Of a stretch of DNA of 64,000 bases, positions 54,290 through 64,000 are shown piece by piece (position 1 is the first letter of the stretch; each line of letters starts with the position of its first letter). The DNA is from Liolophura sinensis (lineage: Eukaryota; Mollusca; Polyplacophora; Chitonida; Chitonidae). Where the stretch lies: assembly GCF_032854445.1 (NCBI RefSeq), contig NC_088305.1:6389606-6453605 (forward strand). Direction: 5' to 3'. The notes under the pieces were generated by a model that did no database searches, had not been told where the DNA came from, and was given only the letters and a program-made list of their open reading frames with translations. The translations under genes and the position numbers were made by a program.

Positions 54290-55406
54290 CGCGTCTTTCG
54301 CAAATAGTTCGTTAATGAGGCTGTTATTGTGGAAAGATAAATCTCACACATACATGGCTAATACTGTATTACGTTATAGTGAATATCTTAAATCTTGGCC
54401 AAACTCAGCAGCCAATCCAGGTCAAAGCACAAAGTGTAACAGTAGAACAAAACGATTTGCCACTATCAAAACAAGTTTTTCCTCAACAATCGTTGCGTCA
54501 TTCAGATTCTTACGTATTTACTGGAGTCAGTCGGATTCTTCCCAAACCTTTTCTTGGAGCTCAAAAGTAAGATCGTGGTGTATATCCAATGTTCCGGTGA
54601 CGTGGAATGTTATGTCCGAACATCGTCGTACTCCAGGAAAAGGCTGAGAAAATACCGCGTCTGTCGCGATCACCACGTCAATTAAGAATAGAAAACATGT
54701 TCAGCGATCTCCTTTTCCTTATTGGACGTATCTTCTCTACGAAGTTTTCTTCGGAGTACCTCATCACTTCGTTTTATCCATCGTTGTTCACATCAACCAC
54801 GTCAACACAAATGTGTATTTGGCTCGCACACTAGCGTGTACATGACTCTTCTGCATGAATTCTACATCTCCTGCACATCTCCTTAACACGATCAATTTCG
54901 ATTAGACGTATGTCTACGATATCTGAAATTGGAAAGTTATAATAAAGACAAGTTCATACACACTCTAATTTACATTCAAGTCTTTGTTTTTATTTCAGGA
55001 GAGTCATGCAGGAGTGAATTACTCGTTCTTGTTTTAGTGATCAGAAATTTACTGGATGAAAATACAAGTGTATTTACAGGCATTATTACTGAGAGATTTG
55101 TGCACGACTCAATGTCGTTTGTATTTGTAACTGACGTCTGATCGATTGCCCGCGAGCTGTGACGCCCGCATGCGCACTACTAGCACAAACAATGGAGGTG
55201 GTGAAACAGACAGTCAGCATTCACGTCTACTCATAATGTGGCTTTATATCGACAACAGCCTATCCAAGTCAATTGACACTAAGTCAGAAACAAAAAGACA
55301 TGCGACAACAGCTGCCGTGCAGATACACAAAGCGGGGAGAAATGAAACCCTATAAACCGCACGTCTCCTCACCATCGCCTACACACCCATACATTACATT
55401 AGACAG
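54290..55406. other. Region upstream of GALNT; promoter not resolved
   Basis: Should hold the GALNT 5' UTR and promoter. A possible leader acceptor lies at about 54316 on the minus strand (ccacaataacag). No TATA box or other gene is convincing. A stretch at about 54360-54445 recurs at 55600-55690 (gccaaactcagcag). Confidence 0.4.
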
Positions 55407-55520
55407 TACGCCGTGCCTGGCCGGGTTGTTAAGGTGCTTCCCTCTCGATGGGGAAGGCTGGATTCAATTCCGATCTTGGCCTGGGAATTTGTAGCTTCCC
55501 TAACTTTCATTGTTTACACA
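55407..55520 (+). mobile_element. tRNA-derived SINE head
   Basis: gcctggccgggttgttaagg is an A box of Leu/Ser type, and ctggattcaattccgatctt is a B-box-like region. The body is not family A. The end is unclear. Confidence 0.6.
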
Positions 55521-55999
55521 CAACAAAAATTGTGTATGGACGACATTGTTGAAGAACATCAATATTCCGCGATAGGCGCGGTTTTTCATAAATGTATATG
55601 GCTAGTACTAGTATTAAGTCACATTATATATCTAAATCTTAGCCAAACTCAGCAGTCAGTGCAGTTATTAAAGTACAAAGTTTAGCTTAGTTGCAAAGTT
55701 ACTAAACTTTACGCAATTATTTTTGGACTAAGTACAAAATTGAAAGCTTGACTTAAAGTTAAGTCTGGTACTTGATCTCTACCTGGTCACAGAGTTTGTC
55801 AGAAACTTACAATGGATTATGCCAGGCGCCGCTCTCCTCTACTCGTAAAACTGACCGCAAATGAACAACCGAAAAAAATCAAACGCAAATCAAATAGGCC
55901 GATATGAAGAAAGAAACAAACTCCGAACGGGGTTCGTCGTGTACCTGTATTTTTGCCCGTAAATAATTAGGGAAAGATTGACGTTCATTTAGTATATAT

Positions 56000-56072
56000 T
56001 TACTTATTTATTTGATTATCTTGTACGCAGTATGCTTAAGAATATATTCCTTCCACGACGGTGGCCACCTGT
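56000..56072 (-). mobile_element. SINE family A tail fragment
   Basis: ttatttatttgattatcttg, then cttaagaatatattccttcc and acgacggtggcc: the last ~70 bp of family A in minus orientation. Confidence 0.6.
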
Positions 56073-56369
56073 AATTAGTCAGAATTCAAATTTTCAAATG
56101 CATTTTTCTAGCTTGGAAAACTTCTTAAAAAGATATATCGAACTACTGTCATGAAAAGCGATTAATGGTCCTTCATCTGACATGTACGTCAAGTTAATGG
56201 GTTTTCATTTTCTTTCATTTTAAACATTGTGTGAGTTAGTGACTATAATCTGTCGAATATAGATCATTTCTGAACAGTTACCAAACATTTCCAGTGGCTT
56301 GGCTACACATCACACCAGCGTATGTTACAGTATGATATATATTATATTCCCGAGAAGTACATATACGAA

Positions 56370-56574
56370 ATATTTATTTGATTGGTGTTTTACGCCGCAC
56401 TCAAGAATATTTCACTTATACGACCATCCGCAGGTTGCTGGAAGACCTTCTCACTTACGGCCGGAGAGGAATCCAGCATGAGCTGGATTTGAACTCACAC
56501 CGACAGCATTGGTGAGAGGCTTCTGGGTCATTATGCTCCGTTAGCGCGCTAACCGACTGAGCCACGGAGGCCCC
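56370..56574 (-). mobile_element. SINE family A with central deletion
   Basis: Jumps from acttatacgac directly to catccgcaggttgctgg, removing about 55 bp of the body. The cgac shared by both edges suggests a microhomology deletion. The head and tail are otherwise intact. Confidence 0.88.
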
Positions 56575-56662
56575 TATACTAAATATAAAGATTTTTTGGA
56601 TTAATAAAGTGTTATGATGACTAATTACTGCATTATTTCTTCAAGCTATTTTATTATTATGA

Positions 56663-56812
56663 CATTTATTTATTTATTTATTTGATTTCGAACGCAAGCC
56701 TGTAAGGCCGCAAGAACATTGAGTACAATAAAAATGCCCTGACAAATGCTGGGGTTGAACTCCCTCCTTCTGTGCAAGCAGCACTCGCTCGAGTATCTTG
56801 CCACTGTCCCTC
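56663..56812 (-). mobile_element. SINE-like element, other family
   Basis: tttatttatttatttattt tail complement, then a body unlike family A and a possible B-box complement ggggttgaactccctcc. The head is probable but not certain. Confidence 0.5.
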
Positions 56813-58595
56813 ATACACTATACTTTTTGCTTGTGGAAGACATCATATCTCGTTATAATTGTGTTCATACTTGACATACTACCGGATGGATGAAAATTTT
56901 CAGTTGCATATCCGATCATTTCTGTGGACACATATTACAAGTTATTATCATTTGGATAACACATGTAATTTTATAACCAGCTTTTAACTGACTTAATTGC
57001 GCAATACGGGTTTAACATCGATTTCCACATTTTTTCGGTCCTAGAAGGCTTGACGCAACGCCCATATGTTTATAGTCACAGTCGATGATGCTCGTGAGGC
57101 TGTTAACGTGATCTCGCGTTACACGAAGACCACTTGTCTGTCATCAATATGGTGTGCATATCTGTGCATCACGCGTGAAAAAGTTTGTCAGTAACTTGTC
57201 GAATGTGGGTGGTTTCCTCCACCCATGAAACTGAAACTTGAGCATGACGTTCAGAATAAATAAATGAAGTAACATTACTTGAGACCGCTAATAGTTCTGG
57301 TATCTCAATCATATATCTGAAGGTCATGGTGCTGATCACCACGACATGGCTCCAAAATTACCAAAGTAGCGTGAAAGATTCATTCGTTCGTAAACTTTTG
57401 GTAATATGTTTTTTCCTTAATCACGTATATGTTTAATTCAGGGGAGATAAGAAAAGCTAAGGCTAACAATCAATTTGTTAACAGTAGCCTCCCTTTGCCA
57501 TTGCTCTGACGCTCTGTAACTAACAACGACTGGGCACTATTTCACTACTGATTTCTCTTGATTATGGTTTTCAAAAATAAGTGTGTTTTTCGAATTCTAA
57601 CTGAAATTTATGTTTTTGTAGCTGGTTTTAAGAAAGGTGTGTATGTTTTTGTTTGATTTCGATGTCTTCACTACGATTCGAAACCCATTTACTCTCTTGC
57701 TTTAAGCATGTTCTCGGAACGATATGAAGGCGCTAAGACATAATCATTCATTCAACAAACAAAGCACTGAAAACTATGAGTAAAAGTACTTTCATTTAAT
57801 TTTTAGATTTTTTAGACCTTAATGTGCGTAAATATTTGAATTCTATTATGAAGATTATGAACCATATATCCTTCTTCTGTCCTGTGGTTAATTTTAATGT
57901 TGAAATAGCTCTTATAACTAAACAGGTTCGTGCTGTGCACACCATACCCGCCTGTAGATGAATATGCAGTAGTGTGGCCAGTATAGTCCTTAAAGCCAAC
58001 CTTACAATATAAACATTTGAATGCATTTAATTCAATTCTTTTTAAAGTTTAAAATCATGAGTAAACGTGCTCTTAGATATAATTTCTAGAATTCTGTCTA
58101 GAACGGCTGACTTAAGTTTTGTGCTGACTTCTGTTTTAATAAAGCATAAATCACATGGTTTTACTGTTGTCACTCTTCTAATGTGTACCATCAGTCCTTC
58201 GTGGTCGTGACTAAAAGTTAGACAGAGTGGCTGAACACAGTGACTCATCCATTCAGGCAATTCATGCGGAAGTTAGTTAATTTTACCAGTCAGCATCGGT
58301 TGTTTAAGTCGTTTTCGTAGAATATCGTTATCACGATGGAGATGCAGTATTACGGTTGGTTTAATAGAAATGTCATATTAGTGACAAGTTGCAAGCTGAC
58401 TGTCTCTGTAACACGAACTGATTCTCACACATTGTATCTCTGCTATGAATTTCATAGATTGCATGGGCTGAGCTTCTATTTATATTTCTTGCTGGGCGTT
58501 TGTTTCAGTCCATGATTGTTCTTTATTTTATATGACTGAAGTCGAGGGATAAATAAAATAACATAAAATAAAATTACTTTCTGTTTTTTTATTCT
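56813..58595. other. No recognisable gene
   Basis: AT-rich sequence. A faint SINE body trace (gggtggtttcctccaccca) lies near 57209. Frames at 57796-58026 and 58042-58260 match nothing I recognise. Confidence 0.4.
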
Positions 58596-58915
58596 GTTTG
58601 CTTTGGGGGGGGGGGTTGTTTGTTTTTTTGTTTTGTTTTGTTTTTTCTTTTTTGTTTTTGTTCTGGTCGGCCCGCCTGACTTTTGTCTCTTCCACACAAT
58701 CCTGTTATGTTCTACTGTCTTGTGCTCTGTTCCACTCTGTTCTATTCTGCCCCACACTCTTGTCATCTGTTCCAATCTGTTTTGTTTTTGCCCCACACTC
58801 ATGTGTCCTTTTCCACTCTGCTCGGCCCTGATCTTGTGTCCTCTTCCACTCTGTTCTGTTCCATTCTGTTCTGTTCCACTCTGTTCTCTTCTGTTCCACT
58901 GCTTTTTTGTGATCT
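58596..58915. repeat. Pyrimidine-rich low-complexity tract
   Basis: A G run and a T-rich run, then many ctgttccactctgttctat-type units of loose 5- and 10-bp periodicity. One strand is nearly free of A, giving strong strand asymmetry. Open frames in it are compositional. Confidence 0.8.
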
Positions 58916-61082
58916 AGTCCATTTTTTGCCTAATCCAGGCCAGAAGGGGGTAAATTGTGTTGACTCTATTATCTACTGACGATAAATTCGTTACTTTCTG
59001 AGCTGAATATCATTTAAATTAAGTCCGCACATCAGTTTATTTCCGGACACTTGCATTTTCTTTTTGGATTCTGCCTTTTTGCGAGCTGTAATGCAATTAT
59101 TCACTTCTTTACTCTTTTGATTATAAATCAAAGGTCCAAGACTCTTATATTCGATATCCCCTCAGGGGCAGACATCGCTCATGGGTTAGATAATGTAAAA
59201 CTGTCGTTAGCCATAAACTCTATATGAACGACTGACAAGACGGGCATAAACGTGAACAGAACCATCAAAAGTTTTATATTTACCCCGCGTAATTTCCTCA
59301 ACTTGATACAATCGTTATCAGGATAATGATATAACTGTCTTACATTTCTTCAAATTGCGATAAATCCTCGGGGCAACTTTATCGAGCACGGCATCCCGGG
59401 GATCTAACTCTCTCCTTTGTCGGCTGATCTTTCTCCCTCCCGCTGGCAAAGTGGGCACATGAAAAAAAAGAACTCTCACAAAAGTCGTTCATTTGGGATT
59501 TTATTAATACGAATGACTACATAAATATCTTTGACAAAGGTTATCTCAAATGACCATACTCAGCGGGTCACCGCCAGGGGGCTCCGTCGTCAGTCGCTGC
59601 CGAATTACCTCTTTAATTCCCGAGGAGTCTCTTTCTTCGGCTGCCAGGAAACCCCCCCATAGAGATTTGATGAAAAATGGGAGAGCACGTGACAACAACA
59701 ACAAAAAAAAACACGTCAAAATGCCTACCATGGTGGGAGTCGGACAGATGAAAATGGGGAAGATTGTTCTGTGTTGTCTTTACGGTGTGAAAGCAAAATT
59801 TGACACTAAAACTGGAAAATATGAGCCAAATATGATTTACATGATATAAGACAACTAATTAAAATATACATGCAAATACTCTTAGGCAACAGACATAGAT
59901 GACTGGACTGGGTAAGCAAATAATTTACTCCTCACCAGATTGTGCCGGAATGCTGGCATTTCAGATGCTTTTGATTACTTTTCTTTGCTTTTTTTTTAAA
60001 TTGTGCTATACGTGAAAAAGATTTAGCGGAATATAAACGCCTATACAAAGGAAATATTTATTGTAAAATTACAGTCCTACACTAGTTTAACTTGTCGGCT
60101 TATAAGGTCAGATAAGTTACTCTTTGGTACGCAGGCTCTCAGCTTTCTGGGAAGAGTTCGAACTAGTTAAGCCAACCCTTCACGCAACCAAACACCGCTA
60201 ACTGAATGGTCAAGCACAACAACATAGCTTTATTTACATTTCAAAACCGTGAACTCTAAACCCCGCAGCAGAGCCAGCTAGGGCAGGATTCCACCCTGGG
60301 GAATCACGTGCCCATCCGCAGCGGTTACGAGACCAACACACCAAAGGAATGAGCCAGAGAGTGGGTGTGGTCATAGGTTATATTCTATCTCCATTGAGCT
60401 GAACCTTGCCGCAGTGCTTTATCTCGGTAAAAATCAATCGAGAAATGTTAAAATGTCTTCGATCTCATTCACAAACTCCACATTCAGTATCATTTAGGGC
60501 AGTTAGTTTTGTGTAACATAACCACATGGAGATTTCATAATACACTACTTGACTTGAGACATGGGTTAATGCTTTAGTTCCAAACTAGCGATATCCCAAT
60601 TCTCCAGTTGCATAGTTTTGGAATTGTAAACTGACACAACACTATTACAGAGACTCTGTCTTTGGAATGCATTATCAGGACCCTAGAATGTTTCATTTAA
60701 TTTTATAGTTGCTAACACAACTGAAAAAAATCCTTTGCCAAAAGAATTACAGCATGTAAACATCATACCATGACCCATCGCACGGATTTAATATGAAGTA
60801 TACTCTTAGACACGGGTCACTCAAGATGTGGGTTCATAATCGGTCTTGCGCATGGAATTTTTTGATTCTCACGCTCTCACAAAGTGTAAGCTTGTGAGTC
60901 TTGTTGACAATAAGCTGTCGATGACCCTCATGTACGCAGTCTCATGAAGTTCACATGTCTCTCTTCAGAAAAGCATGCAAGTCTCTATGTCGCAATCGGA
61001 AAAGTTACACCGTGAGTTCCCAAGGTCGATGCTTTACCCCTGGCACTGGTTTCCCTCACCCATAAAACTGACAACCATCGTA
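58916..61082. other. No recognisable gene
   Basis: Unique-looking sequence. Frames at 59546-59731 and 59550-59849 overlap on opposite strands and neither shows a domain I recognise. Confidence 0.4.
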
Positions 61083-61300
61083 TACACTCAAAAATTTAAT
61101 CTCTTCATTTTAACAGAAAGTCTGCATTCTGCGATTGCAGCAGATTATTCTGTTATATGTAACATACATATTCTGTTAATTCAACATGAAGATTCTATTA
61201 TACTAACAGGATAACATGAATATTGTGTTAGAATAAAAGTATACATTCTAGTAGCACACTTTCTGTTGAAATTAACAACTGAATTTTTGAGCGTAATTTT
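61083..61300. mobile_element. MITE family M1 copy
   Basis: The left end acactcaaaaatttaatctc and right end ctgaatttttgagcgta are inverted. The inner parts attttaacagaaagtctgca and ctttctgttgaaattaac also pair. Third copy of the family in the window. Confidence 0.74.
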
Positions 61301-63904
61301 ATGACGTTAACCAATACAAGAGAATCAATTCAATCAGCAATTTCTCAAATGTTAATAACATGTCAGACATTGTACTTGTACATCCATAAGGTAAGGTGTA
61401 CATTTACAGTGGAAAGTCTGTCTGTGAAGTTTGGCGAAAACTGTTCCCTATCTCAACGCCGGATTTCAAATTTATTAGACGTGCGCCAACCCTTGTTCAC
61501 ACATTTCAATAGTTACATTTTATCTCAGCTGGTATAACTTATTTTTTGTTCTTTTATTTTAATGTTCTGATTCAAGAATTATGGCGTATACATAATGCAT
61601 CTAAAATGTAATTTGCCTTTTGTCATTTGAATGACTGAATGGTTATGGTTTAACGATACATCATCGGCAATATTTCAGACATATCGTGTCGATCAGTCAT
61701 TTGAAAAAGACTAAAGCCTTGCCGAAGTAAAATAAATCCCAAGCCATGTGAATTTCCCGAGCGGAGCTAACAAGTGCCGTCATCATTATTTGGTTCACGT
61801 TTTGGACGAATGCATCCACTTAGATGTGGTTTGATTTCAATCATAGATAAACTCCGCTTATCTTCCCACCTACAAGGGCGACAACTGGCACTCGAGGTTT
61901 CGCACGCAACAGTGATTTTAATGAAGGCGGGGACGAGGCAATCAAAATGGCGGATTGAAAGTTAAAATTCCCAGACAACATATGGGATTCACGTGTTTTC
62001 ACAGTGTCAGATGACACTGATGAACCAGTCGGTGCGAGGTGCTCAACATTGTTTGAACAAAACTGCTTAGTGTGTCAGTTGATTTTGCCTCTGATTTGGC
62101 TTATTTTGTATCCAGTACGTTCAAAATGAGTTCAAAAGTTCGGCAATGTCCTAAGATGACCCGGAGCTATATTCGTTGACAGTTCCATGCGGGGTTTCAT
62201 TTTCTCAGGTTGTGAGTGTAGATTAGATCAGAAGAAGAATAGACTTGGCAACACACCAGCTTAGAATAGCAAAGCCTATATCTTAATTTATTGCTCTCAG
62301 CGTGATGTATATTTCCATACGTCATTGACTTTGGATAAAGCCTTGCTATGGAGGGAGCTATTATGTGTTCAGGTCCGCCCTTGAGGGTAGCTGACACGGT
62401 GAGCTGCGACAATATCCCCAACTTCGCCTTATCTACGGAGCATCAAACCACAGATCTAATCTACCCCTCAGGTACTAAGGGGTTTCTTATAACGCAAGTA
62501 CACATGACATTCTTCGTCACGTAAGGTGATTTCTATTCGTGAAGTGAGGCCAGAAAACAAGAAAACAAACTTTCTAAAAGAACTGGAAAGAAAATGTTAC
62601 TGCGGGGTATTTTTCTCTTGTGACGAAGAGCTCCTTTTATAAAGCAAGATGACATATATGACCACTTGTGATTTCCATTTTTGCAAATATAAACAGTAAA
62701 TTCAATATCATTGATAGTGACATTACATAAAATAAAGCCATGGTCTGCACCATTCAGGGTTTGTGTTTATAGAAGTAAGTAGCATGGGGTGTTCAACCGT
62801 CCAGTTTGCAACAATCAGACAGTTCCCAATACAACGGCAGATAATTCTCAAAGGGGTAAGGATTTTCAACAAGACTGGTAGTATCTCATAGTTACATAAT
62901 AGTTTACTGATTGACTGACTGATGTTGTCATTAAACATCCGCATACTTACTGGTGTAACTCTGAAGCTGACTGATCAGATGTCAGACTGACAACAAAGTT
63001 GGATAAACATTACTTGGCGGAAAAAGCAGTTTATGAACGAGTGGTAACTTTCGATATTGACATATACATGGTTTAGAAAATGTCTTCTGTGACCATGAAT
63101 TTTTGATGTTTTCGTAAAAAAAATATCTTTCTTTTTTATTTCCTTCCTGTGTTACACCTAATTCACAGTAGTTATCAAGGGACAGTGCATGTATAGGCCT
63201 CTTTAAAGTTGCATCTTAAGCGGCTCCCTTGCTAAGGACGACGCCATATTTACTGTTTATGGGTGAACACGGACAGGCGTTGCGTGCCGGTACATCTTCC
63301 AGACGCTGTAATACCAGGTACCTTGCCCGAGAACAACACTTGAGAGCAGAGGTCAAATCGGGTCAAACACATCGAGTAACCAATAAGTATACAGCGAGCA
63401 GACGGAACTCCAATGGGCTGATCGAGTTACCTGAGACTGAATGAAATGCGGGTCAGGTCGTACCGGTTTCTTTTCTCATAGCCTGGTACAGATTTCCTTT
63501 CCTTTGGCTCGCCGAGCTACCTCTTGTGCGTGCGGTGTCACGACACGTTGAAAATAGTTGAGCTTTAATTTCAGATAAATTTTAAGTCAATCTCCTCGCC
63601 TTTGTCCCCCATAGAGTACGACTGCCTTACTTGTTATTCAGCTCATGGTGTTCCAAACTTTTATCTAGATTACCTATGGCCTGATGATTGTTTTCCTTGG
63701 GCTACCTGAGAAACGCTTAGGTATAATTGTGGGGAAATAGTTTGACTTCAAAGCGTGCCATTCGGCTTGTCTTGACGTCTTCTTACTTTGCGGAACGCAA
63801 GCGGACATAATCATGTTATCTGGTATGGTTTTTATTGCGTTTACTTTTCTAAGTAATTTATATGTTGAACATTCTAAAGTTCTATCTTTACAATTACAAA
63901 ACAA
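61301..63904. other. No recognisable gene
   Basis: AT-rich, unique-looking sequence with frames of 78 codons or fewer (for example 61301-61537 and 63229-63444) that match nothing I recognise. No RNA gene is seen. Confidence 0.4.
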
Positions 63905-64000
63905 GTGCGGCTCCTGGGTTTCCCCAAGTATAACCCGATTTCCTCCAACCATGATGCTGACCACCGTCGTATAAGTGAAATATTCCTGGGTATGCGCCAA
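63905..64000 (+). mobile_element. SINE family A fragment at right edge
   Basis: gctcctgggtttccccaagt, then gaccaccgtcgtataagtga and aatattcctgggtatgcgcc. The body is near its 3' end and the tail lies beyond the window. Confidence 0.75.

Noticed and set aside
59546-59849. Overlapping opposite-strand frames (61 and 99 codons)
   Set aside because: Neither has a recognisable domain, and overlap on both strands suggests composition rather than coding.
907-60000. tRNA genes at SINE heads
   Set aside because: The A- and B-box-like parts are followed by SINE bodies and tails and do not fold into full cloverleaves by eye.

Overview
The window looks like a gene-poor, repeat-rich stretch of an animal nuclear genome, most likely a mollusc or another lophotrochozoan. 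The reasons are a spliceosomal multi-exon animal enzyme gene, dozens of tRNA-derived SINE copies ending in AAATAAAT-type tails, several small inverted-repeat DNA elements and many minisatellite arrays. There are no prokaryotic features. Species assignment is inference.

Two genes can be supported. (1) A polypeptide N-acetylgalactosaminyltransferase (GALNT family) on the minus strand. It is modelled here in 12 coding exons from 54289 down to 37335, 2424 nt, giving 807 residues. All eleven introns have GT-AG ends and all phases agree. The protein has a short cytosolic N-terminus, one signal anchor, an unusually long acidic stem with ten 9-residue repeats, a GT-A catalytic domain (DSH, WGGEN) and a C-terminal ricin-type lectin domain. 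(2) A small plus-strand gene at 33480-34280 with two coding exons. It encodes a 78-residue secreted six-cysteine peptide, with a TATA box upstream and AATAAA downstream. I do not recognise its family.

Layout. 1-0.9 kb: a 24-bp repeat running off the left edge. 0.9-31.6 kb: no supportable gene. It holds SINEs on both strands and arrays with units of 38, about 15, 53, 52, 61, 44, 48 and 65 bp, a foldback element, one MITE and a 270-bp duplicated segment. 33.3-34.5 kb: the cysteine-rich peptide gene. 35.2-35.3 kb: a dense cluster of TGACGTCA sites. 35.5-36.8 kb: nested repeats. 37.3-54.3 kb: the GALNT gene, whose introns hold SINEs, MITEs, a 64-bp array next to exon 2 and a 77-bp array that descends from the exon 3 / intron 3 boundary. 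54.3-64 kb: SINE fragments, a pyrimidine-rich tract and a MITE, with no supportable gene.

The two genes show no evident functional link beyond both serving the secretory route (Golgi O-glycosylation; a secreted peptide). The most distinctive signals are the exon-derived intronic minisatellite carrying about ten decoy splice donors, a 48-bp array that is an amplified end of a dispersed repeat, the unusual GALNT (acidic repeat stem, loss of a conserved Cys pair), the six-Cys peptide, and an 18-bp tail-only SINE insertion with a perfect 15-bp target duplication.
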